Below, one piece after another: positions 44,670-54,766 of a stretch of DNA of 64,000 nt. Under the pieces are notes generated by a model. It was not told the DNA's origin. It searched no databases and was given only the letters and a program-made list of their open reading frames with translations. Source of the stretch: Nitrosomonas ureae (GTDB lineage: Bacteria; Pseudomonadota; Gammaproteobacteria; Burkholderiales; Nitrosomonadaceae); contig NZ_CP013341.1 in NCBI RefSeq assembly GCF_001455205.1, forward strand, positions 992,001 through 1,056,000, read 5' to 3'. Within the stretch, counting starts at the first letter, position 1. Every line of letters starts with the position of its first letter. The position numbers and the translations under genes were made by a program.

Positions 44670-46091
44670 ATGAAACCAATGCAACACTGGGTTCGCAACC
44701 TATCAATCTTACCCATCCTGCTGCTCACTGCTTGCGCAATGGGGCCGGACTTTATTCGCCCGCAAGTGGATACCGCCGAAAAATTCCGATTGTCGGAAAT
44801 GGAAGGGGAATCGATTGCCAATATGCGCTGGTGGGAATTGTTGCAGGATGAAACGCTGCAGCATCTGATCCGGCAAGCTTTGCAGGAAAACAAAGATCTC
44901 AAAAGGGCTATCGCCAGCGTTGAAGAATTTCAGGCGCGATCGCGCATTGCGTTTATGGACTTTGTGCCTAATGTCGATTACGATGCGAGCGCGCCGGTAT
45001 TTGGCACACTGGGCGGATTCGGGATTCCCGGCTTCCCAACGCCTTTCAACTATTTCGGGCGAACCACGCTAAACTGGGAAATCGATATCTGGGGCAGGAT
45101 TCGCCGTTCCAACGAAGCCGCCCGCGCCGAATTGATGGCACGGGAGGAAAACCGCCGCGCCATCATCCTGGCACTAATCAGCGCGGTCGCGCAATCCTAT
45201 TTCGATCTTTTGCAATTTGACATCCAGCTGGATATTGCGCACCGCGCATTATCTTCATGGGAAGAATCCGTCGCTATTTCGCGCGCGCAGTTGCAAGGCG
45301 GCATCATTTCGCGCCTTGATCTGGATCAGTTCGAGGCGGAGCGGGCGAATGCAGCTTCGCGGGTGGCCGAACTTGAGCGTCGGGTGGTACAAAAAGAGAA
45401 TGAACTGAGCGTGTTGCTGGGCAGAAATCCGGTAGCGATAGCACGCAGACATTTACTGACAGAACAGGTGATTCCGCCCGAAGTACCTGCCGGCTTGCCG
45501 TCCGAATTACTGCAGCGGCGACCCGATATTCTTCAGGCCGAACAAACTTTAGCAGCCGCCACCGCCAGAATCGGCGCGGCTAAAGCAGCGCGGTTTCCCA
45601 AATTGTCGATTACCGGTTTTCTTGGTGTAGCCAGTCCGGCTTTATCCAATCTGCTCCTTTCCGGCAGCGAGTTTGGCGTCGGTGGGCTTGGTTTAGCGGG
45701 CCCATTGCTCAATGCGCAGAGCCTGGGTTTTGAACAGCGTGCCGCAGAAGCGCAGGCAAAACAGGCGTTAGCGCAATATGAGCAAACGATCCTGATTGCA
45801 TTCAAGGAAGTTGAAGACGCATTAGTGGCTATTCGCACCATTAACGACCAACTTAAAGCGCAGCGACAGCAAGTTGATGCACTGCACTCGGCTTTGCATG
45901 TTGCAGACTTGCGCTATCAGGGAGGCATTACCAGTTATGTCGATGTGTTACTCGCCAAACGCAACCTGTTTGACGCAGAATTTTCGCTGAGCGCGTCACA
46001 TCGTTTTCATCTCATCTCCGTTGTCCAGCTATACAATGCTTTGGGCGGTGGATGGGTGCCGGAATACAACCGCGATCATGACACCCGGTAA
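44670..46091 (+). CDS. RND efflux outer-membrane channel lipoprotein (NodT/OprM family)
   Basis: 473 residues. A lipoprotein signal (LSILPILLLTAC) is followed by MGPDFIRPQVD, typical of the family. Two outer-membrane efflux repeats follow, with WWELLQDETLQHLIRQAL, LNWEIDIWGRIRRSNEAARA and SELLQRRPDILQAEQTLAAA. TolC-type trimers form the exit duct of a tripartite pump. The adaptor and pump genes follow after one FMN reductase gene, all on the same strand. This gene is intact although both its partners are frame-broken. Confidence 0.93.
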   Translation: MKPMQHWVRNLSILPILLLTACAMGPDFIRPQVDTAEKFRLSEMEGESIANMRWWELLQDETLQHLIRQALQENKDLKRAIASVEEFQARSRIAFMDFVPNVDYDASAPVFGTLGGFGIPGFPTPFNYFGRTTLNWEIDIWGRIRRSNEAARAELMAREENRRAIILALISAVAQSYFDLLQFDIQLDIAHRALSSWEESVAISRAQLQGGIISRLDLDQFEAERANAASRVAELERRVVQKENELSVLLGRNPVAIARRHLLTEQVIPPEVPAGLPSELLQRRPDILQAEQTLAAATARIGAAKAARFPKLSITGFLGVASPALSNLLLSGSEFGVGGLGLAGPLLNAQSLGFEQRAAEAQAKQALAQYEQTILIAFKEVEDALVAIRTINDQLKAQRQQVDALHSALHVADLRYQGGITSYVDVLLAKRNLFDAEFSLSASHRFHLISVVQLYNALGGGWVPEYNRDHDTR

Positions 46092-46133
46092 AACTATACT
46101 GAACTCACACGCATCAATACGGAGGAAATCATC

Positions 46134-46691
46134 ATGAATGAATATCAAATCGCTGTCATTGTGGGCAGCCTGCGCCAGGATTCATTTAACCGTAAGCTGG
46201 CACACGCCATGGTCAAGTTATTGCCTCCGGGGTTTTCCTTCAAACAAATCCAGATCGATGATTTGCCGCTTTATAATCAAGATGATGATAGCAATCCGAC
46301 GGAACCGGTAAAACGGTTAAAAGCAGAGATCGGCGCAGCACATGGACTGTTATTTGTCACGCCGGAATACAACCGTTCGATTCCCGGCGTACTTAAAAAT
46401 GCCATTGATCACGCTTCCCGTCCATACGGTCAAAGCGCCTGGTCAGGCAAGCCCGCCGGCGTTCTTGGCGTTTCGGTGGGCGCTATTGGCACAGCAATGG
46501 CACAACAGCACTTGCGCAATATTCTGGCGTATCTGGATATACCCACCCTGGGCCAACCCGAAGCGTTTATCCAAATGAAAGAGGGGCTATTCGATGCAAA
46601 CGGGGATATCGGCACAGACAGCAGGAAATTCCTGCAAAACTGGATGGATCGATATATTACCTGGGTAGAGAAACATGTCTCCGGCGCGTGA
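46134..46691 (+). CDS. NADPH-dependent FMN reductase
   Basis: 185 residues, flavodoxin-like fold. VGSLRQDSFNRKLAHAMVKL binds the FMN phosphate, PEYNRSIPGVLKNAIDHASR is the second family block, and GVLGVSVGAIGTAMAQQHLR follows. Relatives reduce quinones, chromate or azo dyes. GGAGG lies before ATG 46134. Its place inside an efflux operon is unusual and may mean the substrate is a redox-active compound. Confidence 0.9.
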   Translation: MNEYQIAVIVGSLRQDSFNRKLAHAMVKLLPPGFSFKQIQIDDLPLYNQDDDSNPTEPVKRLKAEIGAAHGLLFVTPEYNRSIPGVLKNAIDHASRPYGQSAWSGKPAGVLGVSVGAIGTAMAQQHLRNILAYLDIPTLGQPEAFIQMKEGLFDANGDIGTDSRKFLQNWMDRYITWVEKHVSGA

Positions 46692-46769
46692 TTTTATAAT
46701 TCTGATATAGGATCATTCAACCGATTGAACATAATGCTTAATAAAGAATATAGAACCATGGAGTTAGCA

Positions 46770-47976
46770 ATGTGGCGCAACAGGGATAACATTTACCTAT
46801 ACATAGGAATTTTCCTGATTCTTCTGGCGGGCTGCGCTGAAAAACCGCCAATGGATTCTTCTGCCCCTGCGCCGCAGGTCGAAGTCATCACGGTGACCAC
46901 GCAAGCGATTCAGGATGAGCCGGAATTCATCGGGCAAACGGAAGCTTTTCGTCCGGTCGAGATCCGTTCGCAAGTCAGCGGAATCATCAAAAAGGTTTTT
47001 TTTTACCGAAGGCCGCAATATCAAAAAAGGCGATCAGTTATACCTGATCGATCCAGTTCCGTTCAGAGCCATCTATCTCAGCGCCAAAGCCAAAGTAGCC
47101 CAGGCTGAAGCGCGGCTCGATCTGGCCAAGCAGGATTTGGCGCGCGTGCTTCCACTGCTGGAGCAACAAGCGGTCAGTAAAAAAAATGTTGATGACGCGC
47201 AAGCAGAGGTTCGAGGTGCCAAAGCATCCCTGGAAGCAGCGCAAAATGATCTGATCAAAGCCAAATTTGACCTGGATAATACAGCGATTTCCGCGCCGGT
47301 AAACGGCCGCATTGGCCGCAGCCATTTCTATGAAGGAAGATTGATCTCCGCGCAGGAAACGCTTCTCGCGACCATCGACCAGCTTGATCCGATGTACGTC
47401 AATGTCAGCGTTCCTGAGAGCTATCTTCTGCGCCGCCGACGTGAAATCGCTGAACATAAGGTGCAACGGCCGGATATTTTTCAGCTACGCGGCGTCATGA
47501 CTTTCTCGGATGGCAGCGTATATCCGCAGGAAGGCGTGCTCGATTTTGCAGATGTTGCCTTGCGGCCCGAAACTGGCACCCTGCAGGGACGATTTGTATT
47601 TCCCAATCCTGAAGGTGGTTTTGCTCCGGGGCAATCCTATTTTTACCCCGGCCAGTTCGTCAAGATCCGCATTAAAGGTTATACGCGCACCGAGGCCATC
47701 CTGATTCCGCAACGCGCAGTACAGCAAGGACCCAGCGGTTCGTTTGTCTATGTCATTGACAAGGAAGATAAGGCGGAACTCAGAGCTATCCGGGCCAGCA
47801 TGTGGCGGGGAAAGGAATGGCTGATCGAAGAGGGTCTGCGTACTGGGGAACGGGTGGTGGTGGAAGGCTTTTTCCGGATTCTCCCCGGCGCGAAAGTTGA
47901 CCCTGTGCCCCATCAGAAAGAAACAACCTCCTCAATTCATAGCTCCGAGGAACCTAATCTGCAAAGTATGCCATGA
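46770..47976 (+). pseudogene. RND periplasmic adaptor (membrane fusion protein), one-base frameshift
   Basis: The frame starts best at ATG 46770 (GGAG seven bases upstream), with lipobox ILLAGC. It reads VEVITVTTQAIQDEPEFIGQ and QVSGIIKKVFF, then leaves frame at a run of nine T (46996-47004). The rest, TEGRNIKKGDQLYLIDPVPF, the hairpin region, lipoyl-like VNGRIGRSHFYEGRLIS and FFRILPGAKVD, is in the next frame (open 46915-47976). Deleting one T restores a normal adaptor of about 400 residues joining channel and pump. Either the gene is off, phase-variable, rescued by slippage, or the run is a base-call error. The stop overlaps the pump ATG (ATGA). Confidence 0.88.
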
Positions 47977-50900
47977 ATTCTCATTTCTTCATTGACCGAC
48001 CCATTTTTGCTTCGGTCCTGTCCATTATTATTGTAGTCATCGGCTTAGTTTCGCTACAGAAGCTACCCGTCGCGCAGTTTCCACAAATTACGCCCCCGAT
48101 GGTACAAATCGATGCGGATTATCCCGGCGCCAGCGCGGAAGTCGTGGCGGAAGCAGTGGCACGGCCCATTGAAGTGCAATTGCCTGGTATTGATAATCTT
48201 TTGTATTATGAATCGACCAGCACGAACGATGGACATATGACCATGAAACTCACGTTCGAGATTGGAACCGACGTGGATATTGCTCAGGTACAAACGCAGA
48301 ACCGGCAACGTCTGGCTGAACCGCAGCTGCCCGATGAAGTTGTGCGGCAAGGCATTACCGTCAAAAAAACATCGCCCGATTTACTGGCGGTCATCGCGTT
48401 GAGTTCCACTGATCCAAAGCATGACACCGTTTTTCTCTCAAACTATACTCTGCTGCGCATTCTCGATAACGTCAAACGGCTTCCCGGTGTCGGGGATGCG
48501 GTTATTTTCGGCGGGCAGAATTACTCCATGCGGTTGATCCTCGATCCCATCCGTATGGCACAACTTAATATCACCCCCACTGAAATTGCATCCGTGGTCA
48601 GAGAGCAGAATCGGGACTTTCCAGCGGGTAGAATAGGCCGCGAACCCACACCCAAGGGCACGGAATTGACCATCCCGGTGATTACTCGCGGCCGCATGAG
48701 CGAAGTCAGGGAATTTGAAGACATGATCATCCGTGCTTACCCGGATGGCGCCATGGTGCGGATGCGGGATGTTGCGCGCGTGGAATTGGGCGCCCAATCC
48801 TATGATCTGCAGGGGCGGTGGAATGGAAAACCCAATACTTTTTTATTGACCTTTCTGTCACCAGGCGCAAATGCGCTCGACACCGTGCGGCGGGTCCGTG
48901 ACGAGATGGACAAAGTTGCCAATAGCTTTCCGGCCGGTGTGTCTTATGATATCCCTTACGATACGACGACATTCATTGATGTTTCCATCAGAGAAGTGGT
49001 CAAGACGCTTGGCGAAGCACTGATATTGGTGATCCTGGTGGTCTATCTGTTTTTGCAAAGTTGGCGCACCACGCTGATTCCGGCGCTCGCCGTGCCTATT
49101 TCGCTGATTGGAACGTTGGCCGGCATGGATATGCTGGGATTTTCGATCAATACACTGACACTTTTCGGTATGGTTCTGGCCGTCGGTATCGTAGTGGATG
49201 ATGCGATTGTAGTCGTGGAAAATGTCGAACGGCATATGACTCAAGGCGGGCTCTCGCCCCGGGATGCCGCAATAAAAGCCATGACCGAGGTGACCGGGCC
49301 GGTGATCGCAATTGTTCTGGTGCTAGCCGCCGTATTTGTGCCCGTGGCATTCTTAGGTGGAATCACCGGGGAATTGTACAAGCAATTTGCCATCACCATT
49401 GCGCTATCTGTCGCTATTTCCGGATTTGTCGCGTTGACGCTCAGCCCGGCGTTGTGCGCCTTGGTGCTCAAGCCAAGCCATGGCACTCCCGGACGATTCT
49501 GGCAAACATTCAACGGTTTTTTTTGATTGGGCTCAGACAAGGTATGTCGGAACGGTCGGGGCCGTCATTAAACGATCGGCGATTTCGCTTGCCATTTTCA
49601 CGATGCTCATACTGGTTATTGTGGGTCTGTTCAAAACCATTCCAGGAAGCTTCCTGCCGGAAGAGGATCAAGGGTATTTTATTACGGTAGTGCAGTTGCC
49701 GGAAGGCGCTTCAATGACGCGTACCATTGAGGTTCTGGAAAAAATTGAAGGATACTTTCAAGCTATTCCGGCGGTCCATTCAACCGACACGCTGGCCGGT
49801 CAGAATTTTGTCTTCGGCACTCGCGGAACCAATCAAGCCACGATGTTTATCCCGCTGCATCACTGGGACGAGCGCATGAACACCGAAGAACAGGTACCCG
49901 GCTTGATTGCCGCAGCTTATCAGGAATTCGCCAAAATTCCGGAAGCTTTGATCCTGGCTTTTAATGCCCCCTCGATACCTGGTTTGGGCTCTACCGGCGG
50001 TTTTTCAGCACAATTGCAAGATCCCGGCGGTGGTGATTTCGCTGAATTTGCTGCTGTCGCCCAGGAGTTTGTCGCCAAAGCCATGGAACACCCGGCGATT
50101 GCAGTGGCCAATACCAATTTTCGCATCAGCGCACCTCGACTGTTCGCCACGGTAGATCGCGAACGCGCTAAGGCACTGGGTGTTCCGATTTCGGAAGTAT
50201 TCGATACCATGCAGGCCTATTTCGGTAATCTATATATCAATGATTTTGTGAAATTTGGCCGCATTTACCGGGTACAGACGGAAGCATTACCTGAATACCG
50301 CTCCAACCCGGATGATATCAGCAAGCTTTATGTGCGCGCCCGGTCGGGTACCACACACACCATGATCCCGCTGGATTCCGTGGTCACCACCGAATTCAAT
50401 AGCGGCCCTGATCCCGTGACGCATTTCAACGGATTTAATTCAGCGCTCATATTGGGCGGCGCAGCGCCGGGCTACAGTTCGGGGCAAGCGCTTGAAGCAT
50501 TGCAGCAAGTCGCCGATGAGATTTTGACCCCGAAAGGATATTCGATCGATTGGAGCGGAATCTCCTTGCAGGAACGTAAGGCAAGCGGGCAATCGACTTA
50601 TGTGTTCGCTTTTGCCTTGTTGATGGTATTTCTGGTATTGGCCGCCTTGTACGAAAGCTGGTCTATTCCATTTGCGGTTATTTTGGCAATCCCTTTTGGA
50701 ATTCTGGGTGCTTTACTGGCAATCTGGACACGGGATTTGACCAATGATATTTATTTTCAAATCGGATTAGTGACATTGATAGGATTAGCGGCCAAGAATG
50801 CCATTCTGATTGTGGAGTTCGCCAATCAGCGCTACGCGGCTGGAATGTCATTGACCGAAGCGGCGCTTGATGCGGCGCGACTTCGTTTCCGACCCATCAT

Positions 50901-51174
50901 CATGACATCGATGGCATTCATTCTGGGCGTACTGCCACTGGTGATCGCATCCGGCGCAGGCGCAGCCAGTCGTCATTCAATCGGCACCGGCGTATTCGGC
51001 GGCATGTTGGCGGCCACATTCCTGGCGATCTTTTTTGTTCCGCTGTTTTTTGTCGTGATCGGCAAGCTTACGCGACGTAGCAAACCACCGGTTTGTCCGA
51101 TCGAGCCGCAGAAAGTACCGACTATAGCGCCGCAGCAAGATGGTCAAACCAACATCGATGAAAGTAAACCGTGA
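47973..51174 (+). pseudogene. RND inner-membrane pump (AcrB/HAE1 family), one-base frameshift
   Basis: The first frame (47973-49526, 517 codons) and the second (to 51174) make a single AcrB-type pump of about 1,050 residues. The break is at eight T (49517-49524): frame one reads FNGFF then stops, and deleting one T gives NGFFDWAQTRYVG. The proton relay is present: the Asp pair in GIVVDDAIVVVENVERH and Lys in GLAAKNAILIVEF. Pump motifs DRPIFASVLSIIIVVIGLVS and FVPVAFLGGITGELY are normal. Thus only one base separates it from an intact drug/proton antiporter. Status is as for the adaptor. Confidence 0.9.
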
Positions 51175-51641
51175 TTAAAAAACTACTGTGGCATTGCATT
51201 GCATTCGCATGGGGATTCTTGATTGCCAACCCTGCCAGCGCGCAAAACGCCGCGCAACCACGCCTGCCAACGGTTGAGCTGACAGCCGGCATGCATGTGA
51301 TACAAGCCGAGGTTGCACGCACTTACGAGCAGCAAAGCACCGGTTTGATGTATCGCCGGAAGATGGGGATCAACGAAGGGATGTTGTTCGTGTACGAGGC
51401 ACCGGAAATACGCTGCTATTGGATGCGTAACACGCACATACCGCTGACCATCGCTTTTATCGGGGATGATGGCGCCATCGTAAATCTGCACGACATGCAA
51501 CCCCGGAGCGAGCGCTCGCACTGTTCCACCAAACCGGTGCGCTACGCGCTGGAAATGAACCAGGGCTGGTTCAAAGCACGCAGCTTAAAACCCGGCTTCA
51601 AACTGCTTGGAATTCCACTCAATCCGGCAATAGTTCCGTAA
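51171..51641 (+). CDS. DUF192 family secreted protein
   Basis: 156 residues. An N-terminal signal peptide (LLWHCIAFAWGFLIANPASA) implies export. The DUF192 domain follows with EVARTYEQQSTGLMYRR, MLFVYEAPEIRCYWMRNTHI, PLTIAFIGDDGAIV and VRYALEMNQGWF. The function of the family is unknown. The start is GTG at 51171, overlapping the pump stop, so it is the last gene of the efflux operon. Confidence 0.87.
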   Translation: MIKKLLWHCIAFAWGFLIANPASAQNAAQPRLPTVELTAGMHVIQAEVARTYEQQSTGLMYRRKMGINEGMLFVYEAPEIRCYWMRNTHIPLTIAFIGDDGAIVNLHDMQPRSERSHCSTKPVRYALEMNQGWFKARSLKPGFKLLGIPLNPAIVP

Positions 51642-51680
51642 AGTCTGCGATCATCGATTCCAGACCCCTTGAGTAACGAA

Positions 51681-53018
51681 CTAACGCCCTCGCCCCCCAG
51701 ACGCCCGACGAGGCTCAGCAAAACGTTGGCGGGGCGGTGGTGCAAAACCAGCACCCGCAGGCTTTTTAGCCGTCGCTTTCTTGTTTGCTGAATTTTTTGG
51801 CGGATGACGTGAAGGCATTGCACCACGTGGTTCGCCGCTACGACCATTTTTAATGGGCTCCGCCTTGATACGGGGATCCGGTTCAAAACCGGCAATCACC
51901 TGACTGCGCAATTCATGCTTGACCAGTTTTTCGATTGCCGTGAGCAGCTTGATCTCATCAACACACACCAGAGATACGGCATCCCCTTCCGCTCCGGCAC
52001 GGCCCGTCCGGCCAATGCGGTGAACATAGTCCTCGGGCACCTGGGGCAACTCGAAATTAACCACGTGCGGCAATTCATTGATATCAATGCCGCGGGCGGC
52101 AATATCGGTAGCCACCAAAACTTGCAGACTGCCTGTCTTGAATTTGGCCAATGCGTTGGTACGTGCTGCCTGGCTTTTATTGCCATGGATTGCAAGGGCC
52201 GGAATACCATCTGTGGTCAGAAATTCCGCCAGTTTGTTGGCACCGTGTTTGGTACGGGTGAATACCAGCACCTGTGACCAGCCATGCTGCTTGATCAAAT
52301 GCGCCAGGAGATTTCGCTTGCGCTCGCGATCCACCGGATGCACCACATGCGTGACCTTATCGGCAATCGCATTACGGCGTGCCGCTTCAATCAAAGCTGG
52401 CTGGTTGAGCAGGTTATCCGCCAGCGTCCGGATTTCATCCGAGAAAGTCGCTGAAAATAATAAATTCTGCCGCTGCTTGGGCAACAATGCGAGTATTTTC
52501 TTGATATCCCGGATAAACCCCATGTCAAGCATGCGATCGGCTTCATCCAAGACGAGGATTTCAATTTGTGACAGATTCAATGTTTTTTGCTGTACATGAT
52601 CCAACAAGCGTCCCGGAGTTGCCACCAGAATGTCCACGCGGCTTTTCAGGCGGGTGATTTGCGGATTGATATTCACACCGCCAATCATCATCATTGAACT
52701 TAACTTTAAATATTTGCCATAATCACGCACGCTCTCTTCCACTTGCGCCGCAAGTTCCCGTGTCGGTACCAGGATCAACGCCCTTATCGGAGGCCGTCCA
52801 GTGGATGGCCCTTTAACGCTTTTATCAGAAAGACGATGCAGGATCGGCAAGGTAAAGCCTGCCGTTTTGCCGGTACCGGTTTGCGCTCCGGCCAACAGAT
52901 CACCGCCCGTCAGGACGGCTGGTATAGCTTGTGTTTGAATCGGTGTAGGTACGGTATAGCCGCGTTCAGTGACGGCACGGATAATTTCATCGGACAAGCC
53001 GAAAGTAGCGAAAGACAT
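51681..53018 (-). CDS. rhlE: DEAD-box RNA helicase, RhlE type
   Basis: 445 residues. All helicase motifs are visible: PTPIQTQAIP (Q motif), AQTGTGKT, PTRELAAQ, TPGR, VLDEADRMLD, SAT, and VHRIGRTGRAG near the end of domain two. The C-terminal tail is basic and low-complexity (KKATAKKPAGAGFAPPPRQR), as in RhlE, and should bind RNA. It unwinds short RNA duplexes in ribosome assembly or RNA decay. It converges with the efflux operon 39 bp away. Confidence 0.93.
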   Translation of the reverse strand: MSFATFGLSDEIIRAVTERGYTVPTPIQTQAIPAVLTGGDLLAGAQTGTGKTAGFTLPILHRLSDKSVKGPSTGRPPIRALILVPTRELAAQVEESVRDYGKYLKLSSMMMIGGVNINPQITRLKSRVDILVATPGRLLDHVQQKTLNLSQIEILVLDEADRMLDMGFIRDIKKILALLPKQRQNLLFSATFSDEIRTLADNLLNQPALIEAARRNAIADKVTHVVHPVDRERKRNLLAHLIKQHGWSQVLVFTRTKHGANKLAEFLTTDGIPALAIHGNKSQAARTNALAKFKTGSLQVLVATDIAARGIDINELPHVVNFELPQVPEDYVHRIGRTGRAGAEGDAVSLVCVDEIKLLTAIEKLVKHELRSQVIAGFEPDPRIKAEPIKNGRSGEPRGAMPSRHPPKNSANKKATAKKPAGAGFAPPPRQRFAEPRRASGGRGR

Positions 53019-53226
53019 AAAACTCCAAGGAGGGTTAACGGTTTGTCATCCCGTGTCGGGCATGACTATCAAGGCAAAGGGATGAAGGATACTGCCATAA
53101 ATCCAATTCTAGTTGCGAGTATAATATGAAATGGTCTCAAAATCTTAACAATTATCAATAAGTTTCTAATTCTTCCATGGTGTTATATTTTTATTCTGCT
53201 AGGCTTATCGCGCCGCCACTACCGCG

Positions 53227-54372
53227 ATGAATGATGATTCCATTATTCGCTGGCAGGAAACGGACGAGGAGAAGTCCGCGCGCTGGCGTTCGGAAAAAGG
53301 GTTGCCAGCACCCAAACGGGTACAGGTTATTGATGATCGCATGCCAGCAAATAGCGCTTACCGGCTGGCATGCGAAGGAACCGCGTTGCTTTGGCGCGGA
53401 GATTTCCAGAATGCGCGTCAACTGCTGCACGCCATGGCACGGCGCGCCGATAAAATAAACCCGGGAAAACCAAAACAATTAGCCGCGTCACCCGCCGAGG
53501 CGTTTCACCGGCATCGTCTGGCGCAATCACAACGCGCCCGCGTATTGGAAAAGCTGTTGATTCCTTTTAACGCCGATCACAGCATTCCGTTGCGCCGCGC
53601 ACCGGATGTGCATGCTGCATGTCTCGAAGTTAATGATTCAAACACGGAACCTTACGTCGCATCACTGCGTGAATTGCTAGGATTAATCGGCGCACACGAA
53701 TGGCGCAAAAAAGGCATTCTGATTCCGGCTTTGGGTGCCGTGATTCATCCGCATTACGGGGTTTTTGCGCCGATTCGCAACGAGTATGTCCAACTGATCG
53801 CTCACGCGCCGATTCCCGAACTGCTGGCAACAGAATCCACGGTATTTGATATTGGCACCGGGACCGGTGTATTGGCCGCAGCGCTAGCGTTACGAGGGGT
53901 TCGGCACATCATCGCAACCGATCAGGATGCACGCGCATTGAACTGCGCGCGTGACAACCTGACGCGCTTGAATGTGCTCAATCAGGTTGAATTAGTGCAA
54001 ACCGATCTTTTTCCGCAAGGGCAAGCGGCGCTGATCGTATGTAATCCACCCTGGATTCCCGCGCGTCCCAGCTCACCGTTGGAACATGCCATCTTCGATC
54101 CGGATAGCCGCATGCTGCGTGGATTTCTACAGGGGCTCAACGCGCATTTGCTACCCGGCGGTGAGGGCTGGTTGATTCTGTCTGATTTTGCCGAGCATCT
54201 TGGCTTACGCACGCGCGAGGAATTGCTGGCCGCAATTGATGCGGCCCATTTGAAAGTTCTGGGTAAATCGGATGTGAAACCGCATCATCCGCGTGTTTCG
54301 GATACTCGTGACCCACTGTATACTGCTCGTAACGCGGAACTTACATCACTGTGGCGGCTTACCACCCAATAA
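53227..54372 (+). CDS. Class I SAM-dependent methyltransferase (HemK/RsmC-like, NPPW motif)
   Basis: 381 residues. The C-terminal half is a Rossmann methyltransferase: VFDIGTGTGVLAAALALRG (SAM loop), IATDQDARALNCARDNL, and IVCNPPWIPARPSS, the NPPx motif of enzymes that methylate amide or exocyclic amino nitrogens. The N-terminal 180 residues are not recognised. The target may be rRNA, tRNA or protein. TATAAT at 53120-53125 may be its -10 box. It converges with the MazG-like gene. Confidence 0.82.
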   Translation: MNDDSIIRWQETDEEKSARWRSEKGLPAPKRVQVIDDRMPANSAYRLACEGTALLWRGDFQNARQLLHAMARRADKINPGKPKQLAASPAEAFHRHRLAQSQRARVLEKLLIPFNADHSIPLRRAPDVHAACLEVNDSNTEPYVASLRELLGLIGAHEWRKKGILIPALGAVIHPHYGVFAPIRNEYVQLIAHAPIPELLATESTVFDIGTGTGVLAAALALRGVRHIIATDQDARALNCARDNLTRLNVLNQVELVQTDLFPQGQAALIVCNPPWIPARPSSPLEHAIFDPDSRMLRGFLQGLNAHLLPGGEGWLILSDFAEHLGLRTREELLAAIDAAHLKVLGKSDVKPHHPRVSDTRDPLYTARNAELTSLWRLTTQ

Positions 54373-54384
54373 TTGGGCACACGT

Positions 54385-54729
54385 TTACAATTCCGTATAT
54401 TTTTTCGCACTGCCTCGTGATTTTTCAACCGGATACTTCTGTGCATTCTGCTCAATTTTCTGCAGTACGATTTGCTTCACATCCAAATCGTATTTTTCCG
54501 CCAACAGCAAAGCAAATGCGATAACGTCAGCCAGCTCCTCACTTACCTTATCAATATCCGCCTGCTCGGAAGCTTTCCACAGAAAAGCCTCGAGCAATTC
54601 TGCAGCCTCAATATTCAACGCTAATGCAAGATCCTTGGCATTATGAAATTGCGCCCAATCCCGTTCATCACGGAATTTAAGGAGCGCCTGGGTGATTTCT
54701 TTAATGTCGCTCACACGAGATCCTATCAA
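54385..54729 (-). CDS. MazG-like nucleotide pyrophosphohydrolase
   Basis: 114 residues, single all-alpha NTP-PPase domain. The metal-binding pattern EAAELLEAFLW and later EELADVIAFALLLAEKYDLD matches the EExxE...ExxD signature. Such enzymes hydrolyse non-canonical or excess (d)NTPs to monophosphates, cleaning the pool. The start could be ATG 54729 or a GTG 15 bases later (VSDIKEI); the ATG is kept. Confidence 0.88.
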   Translation of the reverse strand: MIGSRVSDIKEITQALLKFRDERDWAQFHNAKDLALALNIEAAELLEAFLWKASEQADIDKVSEELADVIAFALLLAEKYDLDVKQIVLQKIEQNAQKYPVEKSRGSAKKYTEL

Positions 54730-54766
54730 TGGTAATAACTCGCGGCATCGATACTCCTTGGGTAAC

